DNA of 64,000 bases from Desulfuromonas thiophila (lineage in GTDB: Bacteria; Desulfobacterota; Desulfuromonadia; Desulfuromonadales; Desulfuromonadaceae). Below, piece after piece: positions 1 to 8,442 of the stretch. A program made the translations under genes and the position numbers. How positions within the stretch are numbered: position 1 is the stretch's first letter; each line of letters starts with the position of its first letter. The notes below the pieces were generated by a model. That model was not told where the DNA came from. It made no database searches and worked only from the letters and a program-made list of their open reading frames with translations. The stretch is taken from the NCBI RefSeq assembly GCF_900101955.1, contig NZ_FNAQ01000003.1, forward strand, positions 1 to 64,000. Direction: 5' to 3'.

Positions 1-111
1 CAGACCACTGTGGTCCGCGCGCCCGGCCGTCGAGGCAGCAAGAGCAGAGGAAGCCGAAGCCAGCGGCAGCACAGCGGTAAGGATCAGGGCTTTAAGGGCA
101 GAGGATTTCAT
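1..111 (-). CDS. Small membrane protein, N-terminal part only (cut by window edge)
   Basis: The visible part is 37 residues and runs off the left edge. It starts at an ATG with a GGAG ribosome site. A classical signal peptide (basic start, hydrophobic core, ALA-A) is followed by the block RADHSGL. The same block follows the signal peptide of the next gene upstream (216-440), so the two are tandem paralogues on the same strand. The downstream membrane segment lies outside the window. Function unknown. Confidence 0.6.
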   Translation of the reverse strand, partial: MKSSALKALILTAVLPLASASSALAASTAGRADHSGL

Positions 112-133
112 GGGGTTTCTCCGGGGGCTAAAG

Positions 134-159
134 GCTGCCGCCGGTTCGCCGGCGGCAGC
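134..159 (-). other. 11-bp perfect stem-loop between the two small paralogues
   Basis: A perfect 11-bp inverted repeat (134-144 with 149-159) closes a 4-base loop, TTCG on the plus strand. It lies after the stop of the 216-440 gene and 22 bases before the start of the next paralogue. Only a very short T run follows on the minus strand. It may therefore act as a weak terminator or as an RNA stabiliser or processing hairpin that sets the ratio of the two proteins. Confidence 0.55.
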
Positions 160-215
160 GGTTGTGTTATGGGGTCGCTTCAAGGGTTGGAGTTGTTGCT
201 GACGGTGCCGTGCGA

Positions 216-440
216 TCAGGCCTTGCCGCTGACTTCCTTCGGGCTGGCCACCGCCTTGACGATGCCGAACATCACCAGAACCGCCGGGACCAGCTGGGCC
301 ACCAGGATCAGGCCACAGAAACCGAGGAACAACCAGACCAAAAGGCCACTGTGGTCAGCGCGCTGCGTGGCAGCGAACACCGGCGAGGCAAGCAGCAACG
401 AGGTCAACGAGAGCAGGGTGGTTTTAAAGGTAGTTTTCAT
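216..440 (-). CDS. Small exported membrane protein, unknown function
   Basis: This is a 74-residue protein with a strong AGGAGG ribosome site 6 bases before the ATG. Residues 1-23 form a signal peptide ending in VFA-A. Residues 32-62 are one long hydrophobic stretch (LLVWLFLGFCGLILVAQLVPAV...) that could be one or two short membrane spans. The tail is short and polar. The block RADHSGL after the signal peptide recurs in the neighbouring partial gene at 1-111. Small proteins of this shape occur in Geobacter-type genomes, but I do not know an assigned function. A sigma-54-like promoter lies about 85 bases upstream. Confidence 0.7.
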   Translation of the reverse strand: MKTTFKTTLLSLTSLLLASPVFAATQRADHSGLLVWLFLGFCGLILVAQLVPAVLVMFGIVKAVASPKEVSGKA

Positions 441-900
441 GGCGCCCTCCTGTGGTGAAACGTTTATGGGGGTTGAATCCTGAGGATTCGGAAATCCTGC
501 GTTGTTCTTACCCAGATGCTATTGCGCAAGGCGTGCCAACCAGTGCCAATAAACACAGCCATCACGAACGAGTCCGCTCAAGCACCTGAAACAAAAAAGA
601 AAATATCACAGGGAAAAATATCCGGCGCACGCCGGGGCAGCGTCTGCAGGCTGGCGTGGCAGCAAAAGCGGCCGCGAGCGGCGCAAACGTATGCTGGGGT
701 TATACGATGAGAGGGGAAACCTGATCGGCAGAACCGACGGCAGCGCGAGGAATGGTTGGTTATCATCCTGAAATAACAAGGTTTAGCTGGCTGTATGCGG
801 AGAATATCACCCGCGAAGGCTGGCTGCCTGCTGCGGACAGGCAGGGCTGAAGAGGAATGATGGCAAGACTTGGCGTAACACTTCTTGGAAGCAAAACAAA
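441..900. other. Gene-free stretch between the small membrane protein and the tRNA-Gly terminator
   Basis: No open frame here shows a ribosome site, conserved-looking composition or a recognisable motif. The two 60-odd-residue frames (516-710 plus, 578-766 minus) look random. The part near 475-540 holds the likely promoter and leader of the small membrane-protein gene, including a short AATCC/GGATT inverted repeat. I see nothing else in the rest. Confidence 0.5.
523..538 (-). promoter_or_regulatory. Candidate sigma-54 (-24/-12) promoter of the small membrane-protein genes
   Basis: On the minus strand this reads TTGGCACGCCTTGCGCA. The GG and GC dinucleotides are exactly 10 bases apart, as RpoN requires. 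The -24 half TTGGCACG matches the consensus fully; the -12 half is GCGCA instead of TTGCA. A second TTGGCA copy lies just upstream. The start point would be about 72 bases before the ATG at 440. No sigma-70 promoter is evident. Confidence 0.4.
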
Positions 901-928
901 AAAGGCCCAGTCGCTAGACCGGGCCTTT
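901..928 (-). terminator. Intrinsic terminator of tRNA-Gly
   Basis: AAAGGCCC...GGGCCTTT forms a 12-pair stem (901-912 with 917-928, one A-C mismatch) with loop GCTA. T runs occur on both sides, so it could act on either strand. It lies 9 bases after the tRNA CCA end. Confidence 0.85.
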
Positions 929-937
929 ATCTTTTTT

Positions 938-1012
<75 letters not shown>

Positions 1013-1046
1013 ATGTCGCGCCGGTTGATGCCCTGACGCGGAGCCT

Positions 1047-1075
1047 GTTGTAACAAAGGCGGCAGTCGAAGTCAA
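1047..1075 (-). promoter_or_regulatory. Sigma-70 promoter of tRNA-Gly
   Basis: The minus strand has -35 TTGACT (1070-1075), a 17-base spacer and -10 TACAAC (1047-1052). The start point would be about 1040, some 28 bases before the mature tRNA 5' end. Confidence 0.8.
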
Positions 1076-1121
1076 CGGCTTTTTTTGCCTCCGTTATAAA
1101 GAAAGGGGCGTCGGACGCTGG

Positions 1122-4100
1122 TCAGTGTGTTTGTGGATCGGGATCGCTGCCGGCGCTGATCTTGACGAAGGCGGTTCGGCTGCGGGCCATGATCTGGCTG
1201 ATCTGTTGAGCTTCATCGTTCTGGTAACTGTGCAGCAACTCGCGGTGGTATTCCAGCAGCAGGTTGTTGACGATGTCGACATCCGCGTCGTCCAGGGCGC
1301 TGAAGTGAACCTGCGCGCCCCATGCCAGCCGCTGACGCAGGGCCTCCTGGGTCAGGCCCAGGGCCGGATCCGTGTGGCAGTAGATGGTTCCGCCGGTCAT
1401 GCCGGAACAGATCCACGGGCCGGGATCACCCAGCACCACCACGCGGCCGGCGGTCATGTATTCGAAGGCAAAGCCCTTGAGGTTGGCGCGAGTGGCCAGA
1501 CCATCGCGGCGCTGTGACAGGGGTGTTTGCAGGCGGGCGCCGAGGACGACATCGGCGCCGGAAAGGCGGATGCAGGCGCGGCTGTCGGCGTTGCCCTGCA
1601 CCAGGAACAGTCCGCCCTGGGCACCGTAGGCCAGCCCCTTGCCGACGCTGCCGCCGACGCGCTGGCCGCTGGCGGTTTCACCCTTGAGGATGACGATGCG
1701 ACCACCTCGGGCGCTTTTGCCGACGCCATCCTGGGCGCCGCCTTCGACACAGATGCTGATGCCGTCGCTGTTGAAGGCGCCCAGGCCATTACCGGCGATG
1801 GCATCGCGGCCGAAATGCAGCAGTGCCTGAGGAGGGTGCGGATAACGGCCCTCCTGCCGTGCCTGACAGAGAGCTCCCGCCAGCCGGGTGCCGATGGCAC
1901 GGTCGCAGCTGCCGATGCGGTCGTCGGAAAAACGGACGCGTTCGTCGCCCTGATCGAAGGCATCGGTTACCAGGGTTGACAGTTGGGCGGTCAGGTAATT
2001 GAGCGGCCGGCGCAGCTGGCGGGTGCGCAGGGGCGGTGCCGGCTGGCGTTCGCAGGCTTCCACCTGCAGCAGGGCAGTCAGGTCGAGCTGTTCGTGGCAC
2101 TGGATCTGTTGCAGCAGGTTGGCCTGTCCGACCAGATCCTGGGTGCGGCTGAAGCCGAGTTTGGCAGTGAGCAGGCGGATCTCTTCGCCCAGAGCGCGGA
2201 AGAAGGTGGTTTCGTAAAGAATGCCATGCTCCAGCACGCGTGGCACGAAGCGCTTGAGACCTTTTTGCCGCGCTTCCTCCGTGTTTTCAATCTGACAGGC
2301 GATGCCGACATGGCAGGTGCCCAGATGGCAGTTGCGGCAGGCGGTGCAGCCAATGACGATCATCGGCAAGGTACCGAAGCCGACTCGGTTGGCGCCGAGC
2401 AGCATCAGCTTCACCAGGTCGCGACCGCTGCGGGCACCGCCGTCGGCCCAGAGCTCAACCCGCTCGCGCAGGCCGCTGCAGGCCAGTGCGCGGTGAGCTT
2501 CACGAACGCCGATTTCCGCTGGCAGGCCGACGAACTTGATGGCATGCTTGCGCGCCGCGCCGGTGCCGCCGTCGTAGCCGCTGATGGTGATGATGTCGGC
2601 GCCGGCCTTGGCGATGCCCATGGCGATGGTGCCGATGCCGGCCACTGCCGGCACCTTGACACCGATGCGGGCACGTGGGTTGGCGGTGCGCAGCTCCTCG
2701 ATGATCTGGGCCAGATCCTCGATGGAATAGATGTCGTGGTTGTTTGAGGGCGAAATCAGGCTGACGCCGGGGCTGGCATTACGCGCGGCGGCGATCTTGG
2801 CGGTGACCTTGAAGCCCGGCAGATGGCCGCCCTCGCCGGGTTTGGCGCCCTGGCCGACCTTGATTTCGAGCACATCGGCAGAGTTGAGCAGATCAATGTG
2901 GACGCCGAAGCGGCCGGAAGCGATCTGCTGGCCGCGATGGGCGCGATACTGTCCCAGCATGTCAGGAATCTCGCCGCCTTCGCCGTTCATGCACAGGATG
3001 TTAAGTTTACGCGCCGCTTCGGCGTAGATGCGAAAGGCGGTTTCGCTTTGCGAGCCAAAACTCATGGCCGAGAACAGAAACGGATAGTCGTGCGTGCCGA
3101 CGCGGGTGTCGACACTGTCGGGATCGATCCGCAGCTCACCGGGAAAGCGGAAATCGAGCAGGTGACGGATGGCCAGCGGGTGTTCGCGCTCGAATTCGCC
3201 GATGCGGCGTGACAGGTCGGGGTAGCTTTGCTCCATGCGGGCAACGGCGCTGACATCCTTCCAGATGCGGGGATACAGGCGGAACTGGACCGGAACCGGC
3301 TCGGCCTTGCGCCGCCGGGCGCTGGCGCGTCGCTGCCGCAACTGTTGTTCAAGTTGTGTCAGACTCAGACCGCCGGCAGTGCTGCCGCAGAAGTTGGCCA
3401 TGGAAAATTGCCTGGCCAGATCGTCGGCCAGGCCGATGGCGGCGAAGAAGCGGCCGTAACCGCCGATTTCGTGGGTGCCCATGGTTGACAGCACGGTTTC
3501 GATGCCCTGGATCAGTACCGGCAGCAGGTTGGCCAGGCCATCAGGTTGTTCGGCGGAAAGCTCCCACAGCAGATAGGGGCAGAGGGCATCGGTGCCCAGG
3601 GCCAGGTGAAAGACCAGATCGTGCAGGTTGCGCAATGCCCCGCTGCGCAACACCAGACTGGTCTGGCGCCGCAGGGCGCTGCCATCACTGAGGGTTTCAT
3701 GACACAGGGCCTGATGAATGGCGTTGACTGCCAGGGCCGGGTCGAGAAAATCCCAGCCGGAGCTGAAGGCGGCGCTGTCATCGAGCAGCAGTAGCGGGCA
3801 GCCGCTTTGGGCGGCGGTCAGGGCGCCAGTACACAGGCGCTGGAGGGCTTGTGGCAGGGTTTCATCGCGCCGCAGGGCACAGTCGAGCAGGCGGTAGCGC
3901 CGTCGCTGACCGGTGCGGAAGTGGCCCAGCAGTTGTTCAAGGGTACACAGGCCGTGGCGGCGGGCCTGTTCCTGTGGGTAGGTGCCGGTGTCACCCGTGC
4001 GCTGGCCACCGCAGAGCAGCGGGGCGGCCAGCGTCAGGCCGAGGGGCGGACGGCCGCGCCAGCCGGGCTTGGCGCCGAGGAATACCCGGGTTGAAAAATG

Positions 4101-5666
4101 CGCCTTTTCCCGTTCGTGATCAATCGCCGGGTTGGTGACCACCGCCACCTGCTCCTTGAAATAGTCGGCCAGATTCTGATGCGAGCGGGCCAATGCCGCC
4201 AGCGGACCATCGTAGCCCAGCGAGGCGATGGGCTCACGGCCGGTTTTGAGAATATCCTTGAGATTGAGCAGGTCGCTGCGTTTCCAGGCAAAGGCATCGA
4301 GCAGGTTATCGCGCTGTAGCTTGCGGCTGCGGCCGAAGTGGCGGCTTTCATCAGCGGGCGACGCCGTGCTGGCGGCGCCGTCGGTCAGCTGGCTGGCCAG
4401 GCGCTTGAGCGCTACGCGCCGGCCCAGCCGCTGGCCAACGCACTGGCGCAGGCTGTCCTGGTCGAGCAGGCGCAAGCCTTCGCCGGGCAGCAGTTCCAGG
4501 GCCAGCTTTTCGCCGGGGGCCAACACCTTCGGGTCGCTGAGTAGATCCTCCTGTGGCACGACCGCTACCTCCGACGAGACAAAACAGAACTTGTTGGTTT
4601 CGCCGAACCACAGGGGGCGCAGACCCATGGCGTCGACACTGAAGACACATTCATTGTGCCAGCGGCTGATGATGGCGGCCGGTCCCTGGGCGCTGGCCGG
4701 AAAAAAGCGGCGAATGAAGCTGTAGAGCGGTTGCAGTTGTGCCGGCAGCAGGTCCACTTCGCTGAAAATGGGTGGGAAGCAGATTTCCATGGCTTCGAAC
4801 AGGCTCAGGCCGTGGCGGCAGATAAGGCCTTCGAGGGTGCGGTTGAGATCCTGCGAATCGCTGCCACCGCGGCTGAGGGGCAGGCCAAGCAAGCGGGCTT
4901 CCTCGCGCAGGCGCTCGATGGTGTTGATCTCGCCATTGTGGCCCAGTAGGCTGAAGGGTTGCGCTCGCAGCACCGTCGGCAGGGTGTTGGTGGAAAAGCG
5001 GCTGTGGCCGATGGTGTTGGCCGAGGTGAACTCCTTGCGCTTGAGCTCGGGATAATACAGCGTCAGCAGCTCCGGTGCGCCGTGAACCTTGTAGGCTGTC
5101 ACTTGGTTAGACAGTGATGCAACATGGACATCAAATGTTTGTTCAATTTCTACAGCCAGTTCAAACAAAATGGAATCACGGTTTTCTCTGGGACACTCAA
5201 GGGCCAGTTGCCAGAACAACGGCTCACTGCTGCGCGCCAGAGCCGACAGGGTTTCGCTGCGCACCTGGCCGGGCCGCTGCAACAGGATACGGCAGCCGCG
5301 CTGGCCGATCAGGTTCTGAATGCGGGTAAGTAACTGGTCATCGCTGGCCAGGATCTGTTGGGGTACCAGCAGGTGGCCGACACTGAATGCCGGGCTGTCG
5401 GCCAGGGTCGGGGGCAGGCCCAGCTGTTGCAGGCTTTCCTGCCACAGCTGGCGCGGAATGTCGGTGAGGATGCCGCAGCCATCGCCTTCGCCGGCAATCT
5501 CGCCGGCACGATGGCCCATCTTGATCAGGCCTTCCAGGCTGCGCTGAACGTTCCCGTGGCTGGGGCGGCCGTTGGTGTTGAACATGCCGATAATGGCGCA
5601 GGCGTCCCGTTCTTCGGGCCAGCTGCTGGCGGTTTGTGGCTGCGGTTGCAGGGGGGCTGTGGTCAT
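1122..5666 (-). CDS. gltB: Glutamate synthase, large subunit
   Basis: This 1514-residue protein has the normal full GltB length. GltB makes two glutamates from glutamine and 2-oxoglutarate. A short propeptide ends before Cys23 (in DACAIIGMF), the predicted Ntn nucleophile of the class II glutaminase domain (to about residue 430). A central linking domain is followed by the FMN-binding synthase barrel (about 830-1200), containing SGYDGGTGAARKHA and the [3Fe-4S] cysteines in GCTACRNCHLGTCHVG. The C-terminal GXGXG beta-helix follows (GRIVILKG, GGSVGKGLAYGAQGG). The ATG has a GGGAGAAG ribosome site. No gltD-like small subunit is adjacent, so the electron donor (NADPH via a remote GltD, or ferredoxin) cannot be read here. 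The gene stands alone between tRNA-Gly and a terminator. Confidence 0.92.
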   Translation of the reverse strand: MTTAPLQPQPQTASSWPEERDACAIIGMFNTNGRPSHGNVQRSLEGLIKMGHRAGEIAGEGDGCGILTDIPRQLWQESLQQLGLPPTLADSPAFSVGHLLVPQQILASDDQLLTRIQNLIGQRGCRILLQRPGQVRSETLSALARSSEPLFWQLALECPRENRDSILFELAVEIEQTFDVHVASLSNQVTAYKVHGAPELLTLYYPELKRKEFTSANTIGHSRFSTNTLPTVLRAQPFSLLGHNGEINTIERLREEARLLGLPLSRGGSDSQDLNRTLEGLICRHGLSLFEAMEICFPPIFSEVDLLPAQLQPLYSFIRRFFPASAQGPAAIISRWHNECVFSVDAMGLRPLWFGETNKFCFVSSEVAVVPQEDLLSDPKVLAPGEKLALELLPGEGLRLLDQDSLRQCVGQRLGRRVALKRLASQLTDGAASTASPADESRHFGRSRKLQRDNLLDAFAWKRSDLLNLKDILKTGREPIASLGYDGPLAALARSHQNLADYFKEQVAVVTNPAIDHEREKAHFSTRVFLGAKPGWRGRPPLGLTLAAPLLCGGQRTGDTGTYPQEQARRHGLCTLEQLLGHFRTGQRRRYRLLDCALRRDETLPQALQRLCTGALTAAQSGCPLLLLDDSAAFSSGWDFLDPALAVNAIHQALCHETLSDGSALRRQTSLVLRSGALRNLHDLVFHLALGTDALCPYLLWELSAEQPDGLANLLPVLIQGIETVLSTMGTHEIGGYGRFFAAIGLADDLARQFSMANFCGSTAGGLSLTQLEQQLRQRRASARRRKAEPVPVQFRLYPRIWKDVSAVARMEQSYPDLSRRIGEFEREHPLAIRHLLDFRFPGELRIDPDSVDTRVGTHDYPFLFSAMSFGSQSETAFRIYAEAARKLNILCMNGEGGEIPDMLGQYRAHRGQQIASGRFGVHIDLLNSADVLEIKVGQGAKPGEGGHLPGFKVTAKIAAARNASPGVSLISPSNNHDIYSIEDLAQIIEELRTANPRARIGVKVPAVAGIGTIAMGIAKAGADIITISGYDGGTGAARKHAIKFVGLPAEIGVREAHRALACSGLRERVELWADGGARSGRDLVKLMLLGANRVGFGTLPMIVIGCTACRNCHLGTCHVGIACQIENTEEARQKGLKRFVPRVLEHGILYETTFFRALGEEIRLLTAKLGFSRTQDLVGQANLLQQIQCHEQLDLTALLQVEACERQPAPPLRTRQLRRPLNYLTAQLSTLVTDAFDQGDERVRFSDDRIGSCDRAIGTRLAGALCQARQEGRYPHPPQALLHFGRDAIAGNGLGAFNSDGISICVEGGAQDGVGKSARGGRIVILKGETASGQRVGGSVGKGLAYGAQGGLFLVQGNADSRACIRLSGADVVLGARLQTPLSQRRDGLATRANLKGFAFEYMTAGRVVVLGDPGPWICSGMTGGTIYCHTDPALGLTQEALRQRLAWGAQVHFSALDDADVDIVNNLLLEYHRELLHSYQNDEAQQISQIMARSRTAFVKISAGSDPDPQTH

Positions 5667-5894
5667 AGACTTCTCCCGGTCAAGCGGTGGGTATGGAGCG
5701 GGGCTGGTCAGAAATTTTATGGCTTCGTTGTTCTGTTCTCATTGTAAGATCTCGGCCGGCTGCGGGATGCATTCAGCGGTCGTGCCATGTTTTTGGTGTT
5801 TTTGCCGGGCGGGAACCTGTTTTTTGCAATGGCTTCAAGCATACGTCGGCCAGGGCTGCTGGCAAGGGGTAGCACTGTCCCTCAGGCTGAAAAG
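5667..5894. other. Upstream region of gltB
   Basis: No gene is supported. On the minus strand an AT-rich stretch (TTACAATGAG..., CATAAAAT) lies about 50-90 bases before the gltB ATG and may hold its promoter. I cannot fit both a -35 and a -10 at an accepted spacing. No riboswitch-like fold is recognised. Confidence 0.4.
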
Positions 5895-5929
5895 CAAAAA
5901 AAAGGCCCACCGCGCAAATTGCGGTGGGC
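5895..5929 (-). terminator. Terminator after elbB
   Basis: The 9-bp perfect stem GCCCACCGC/GCGGTGGGC (5905-5913 with 5921-5929) is followed on the minus strand by C and a run of about eight T. It ends the elbB transcript 61 bases after its stop. Confidence 0.88.
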
Positions 5930-5989
5930 GTTGGTTGTGGTTGCCAAACGGCGGGCAGGGTGATCCCCTGGGCTGTCAGCGCCGTTGTG

Positions 5990-6652
5990 TCAAAGCATGC
6001 CGATCAGGGTCTGGATGGTTTTGTCGATGCCCCTGGCAGCTTCGGTAATGGAACGGGCCAGCATGTAGGCGGGCGTGGTCACCAGTTTCAGTTGCGTATC
6101 CACCACGCAGTCGTCCACAGGGCAGGGGACATGTTCAGCGCCCATGGCGATCAGGGCGGCAGCGGTGGTGCTGTCGCTGCCGATGGTCAGACGTGGTTTG
6201 CGGCCGTCGCTGCCGAGGATGCGGGCCAGCAGAACCGGCGCGATGCAGATGGCGGCAATGGGTTTGCCGGCGGCGACCAGCGCGCGGACCAGCGCGGCGA
6301 CCTCTTCATCGACATCGCAATCAGCACCCTTGATGGCAAAGTTGCACAGATTTTTGGCAGCGCCGAAGCCGCCGGGCAGCACCAAGGCGTCGAAGTCTTC
6401 GGCGCGGACGCGGCCCAGCGGCAGCACGTTGCCGCGGGCAATGCGGGCGGCTTCCACCAGTATCTGGCGACTTTCGCCCTCGGCGACATCGCCACTCTGG
6501 TGGTTGACCACATGCATCTGGGCCTTGTCCGGCGCCAGACACTGTACCTTGACGCCGGCTCGGTCGAGGGCCAGCAGCGCCAGCACCGCTTCATGGATTT
6601 CGCTGCCGTCGTAGACGCCGCAGCCGGCAAGAATCACACCAACAGTTGCCAT
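5990..6652 (-). CDS. elbB: ElbB/DJ-1-family glyoxalase-like protein
   Basis: 220 residues, the usual ElbB length. The fold belongs to the DJ-1/PfpI superfamily. The nucleophile-elbow cysteine is Cys136 in AAICIAP. The oxyanion segment is ALVLPGGFGAAKNL (89-102). The N-terminus VGVILAGCGVYDGSEIHE is typical of ElbB. E. coli ElbB has been linked to early isoprenoid synthesis and shows weak glyoxalase activity; the physiological substrate is not settled. The ATG has a strong AAGGAGG ribosome site. It is the last gene of a minus-strand run behind the XRE-cupin regulator (48-base gap) and the iron-transport-like gene, and has its own terminator. Confidence 0.88.
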   Translation of the reverse strand: MATVGVILAGCGVYDGSEIHEAVLALLALDRAGVKVQCLAPDKAQMHVVNHQSGDVAEGESRQILVEAARIARGNVLPLGRVRAEDFDALVLPGGFGAAKNLCNFAIKGADCDVDEEVAALVRALVAAGKPIAAICIAPVLLARILGSDGRKPRLTIGSDSTTAAALIAMGAEHVPCPVDDCVVDTQLKLVTTPAYMLARSITEAARGIDKTIQTLIGML

Positions 6653-6700
6653 GCTCTCCTCCTTCAGGTCGTGGTTGACTGCCCGCGGTCAGGGGGCGGG

Positions 6701-7285
6701 TCAGCTTTTCGAGTACAGAACGGCCAGGGCTCGCGGACGGATGTTGCCGATGGCGATGTAGCCGTGGGGTTCGCTCGAATCGTAGTAGACCGAATCGCCC
6801 GGCCGCAGGTGATAGGTCTGGTCGCCGTAGCGGAATTCCACCTCACCTTCGAGCAGATAGAGGAACTCCTCGCCTTCATGGCGCACCAGCAGGTCATCGT
6901 GCCACTGGCGGGCAAGAAACTCCACATCGAAGGGTTCCATATGGTGGCGGGTTTTGCCGTAGGCGCGTGAATGATAGGTGTACGGCTGCGGCCGGTGGCT
7001 GTGGGAAGGGCGCAGCTGGCGGCTGTGTTGCTGGCCGGCGCGGATGAGGATGCATTTGTTTTCGTCGCGCTCGTCCTCGAAAAAACAGTTGAGGGTGATG
7101 CCGAAGGCCTTGGCGATGCGCAACAGCGTGGCCAGGGGCGGAATCACCTGGTTGTTTTCGATCTGGGACAGCAGCGGCTTGGACAAGCCGGTGCGGTCGG
7201 CCACATCCTGCAGGGTCAGGCGCCGGTCCTGCCGCAGGTTGCGGATTTTCATGCCGATCTGCAGTTCCTTGACTTCGTCGCGCAT
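6701..7285 (-). CDS. XRE-family transcriptional regulator with C-terminal cupin sensor domain
   Basis: 194 residues. Residues 9-65 form a lambda-repressor-like helix-turn-helix (MKIRNLRQDRRLTLQDVADR..., SKPLLSQIENNQ as recognition region). Residues 110-192 form a cupin_2 barrel (HEGEEFLYLLEGEVEFRYGDQ, RPGDSVYYDSSEPHGY) with His and Glu positions that often bind a metal or small ligand. Members of this architecture (PuuR, MppR-like) regulate adjacent metabolic genes. Which ligand this one binds cannot be read from sequence. The ribosome site is AGGAAACAG. It sits between the MbfA-like gene (37 bases upstream) and elbB (48 bases downstream) in a likely operon, so it may regulate them or itself. 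Confidence 0.88.
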   Translation of the reverse strand: MRDEVKELQIGMKIRNLRQDRRLTLQDVADRTGLSKPLLSQIENNQVIPPLATLLRIAKAFGITLNCFFEDERDENKCILIRAGQQHSRQLRPSHSHRPQPYTYHSRAYGKTRHHMEPFDVEFLARQWHDDLLVRHEGEEFLYLLEGEVEFRYGDQTYHLRPGDSVYYDSSEPHGYIAIGNIRPRALAVLYSKS

Positions 7286-7322
7286 GGGATCTGTTTCCTG
7301 TAACGGTCGGGTTGCCGCGTTG

Positions 7323-8192
7323 CTAGAGGTTCACGCCCAGCACCAGCCGTGCCAGATAGCCAAGCACGAAACTCAGGACAGCAACCCCGAGACTTAAGGT
7401 GACCATTTCGCGGAAACGGGCGGTGAAATCGAGATCCTGCGCTACGCACAGGTAGTAATTGAATCCGGCGATGATGGCGATCGCCATCAGCAGGCTTGCC
7501 AGCAGGCACAACAGGTAATGGCCCAGCAGGAAGAAGGGCGCCACCAGCAGAATCACGGTGACAATGTAGGCGCAGCCGGTGTAGAGCGCCGCCGTGCGGG
7601 GCTGACCATCCTGGCCCGGATCGTTTTTGGTTGAGAGATACTCCGAGCAGGCCATGGAAAGGGCGGCGCTGATGCCGGTGATCAGCCCGGTAAGGGCGAT
7701 CAGGCGGGTATTCTGCAGGGCCAGGGTCAGGCCGGCCAGCACACCGGTGAGTTCCACCAGGGCATCGTTGAGGCCGAGGACAATGGAGCCGGTGTAGCGC
7801 AGGCGTTCTTCATCGAGCAGGTCGAGCACCTGACGTTCGTGGTTTTTTTCATCTAGGGCGATTTCGGTGGCTTCCGGAATCTGGGCAGCAAGGGACTCAT
7901 AACGGCGGCGGGCGCGATCCTCGCCGCGTTCCATGTGCTTGAGGGTGAAGGTCAGACCGAACAGCAGCGCCAGGCTGCAGTACAGCCACACCCGCCAGCG
8001 TTGTGGCGCCACCTCGACCCCGGTGTGGCGGCGCAGGATGCTGTAATGACGCTGTTCCTCAGCTGCCATGCGTTCGAGGATGGTCCGGTTGTTGGCGTCC
8101 TTGAGGCGGCGCGCCAGATGCTGATAGATCTGCTGTTCGGTGATTTCGCCGCGTTGCAGGGTAAGCAGGTCATTGCGGAGGCTGGCGTCCAT
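7323..8192 (-). CDS. Ferritin-like/VIT1 fusion, iron (Mn) transporter resembling MbfA
   Basis: 289 residues. The N-terminal 60 residues form a rubrerythrin/ferritin-like helical pair with metal-ligand candidates GEITEQQ and AAEEQRHY (E45, E46, H49). A hydrophobic segment lies at about 67-83, then a charged stretch. The CCC1/VIT1 domain from about 130 has several membrane spans (GSIVLGLNDALVELTGVLAGLT, the typical first VIT1 helix). This layout matches erythrin-VIT1/MbfA proteins, known as membrane-bound ferritins that export iron. An iron-efflux or detoxification role is inferred. It is first in a minus-strand group with the XRE-cupin regulator and elbB. No Fur or Irr box was recognised upstream. 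Confidence 0.82.
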   Translation of the reverse strand: MDASLRNDLLTLQRGEITEQQIYQHLARRLKDANNRTILERMAAEEQRHYSILRRHTGVEVAPQRWRVWLYCSLALLFGLTFTLKHMERGEDRARRRYESLAAQIPEATEIALDEKNHERQVLDLLDEERLRYTGSIVLGLNDALVELTGVLAGLTLALQNTRLIALTGLITGISAALSMACSEYLSTKNDPGQDGQPRTAALYTGCAYIVTVILLVAPFFLLGHYLLCLLASLLMAIAIIAGFNYYLCVAQDLDFTARFREMVTLSLGVAVLSFVLGYLARLVLGVNL

Positions 8193-8353
8193 GGCGGGTT
8201 CCGATGTGCTCTAGAGGTTGTGGGTCGGGGACAGGGGATGGTCATTATACCCATCTGACCGGCTGGAGAAAAGGTTGAAAGGTCCGCCGCGCCGCCGCCG
8301 GCGCCAACTGCCTGTCGTTCGGTCTCTTTTGGCGGCGATTGCCGAAATCGGAA

Positions 8354-8383
8354 TTGACAGGGCCCCGGCCTTCGCGGTAGAAG
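8354..8383 (+). promoter_or_regulatory. Candidate sigma-70 promoter of the cytochrome gene
   Basis: -35 TTGACA (8354-8359, perfect), an 18-base spacer and -10 TAGAAG (8378-8383, 4 of 6). It lies about 60 bases before the cytochrome ATG, and the upstream gene is divergent. Confidence 0.55.
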
Positions 8384-8442
8384 AGTGTGCTGGTCGTTCC
8401 CATTGAATTGTTATGGTTTTCCCGAGACAAGGAGTGAGGTGG

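Noticed and set aside
578-766. 62-residue reverse frame in the gap before tRNA-Gly
   Set aside because: No ribosome site, Cys/Arg-rich random composition and no similarity to the neighbouring small proteins.
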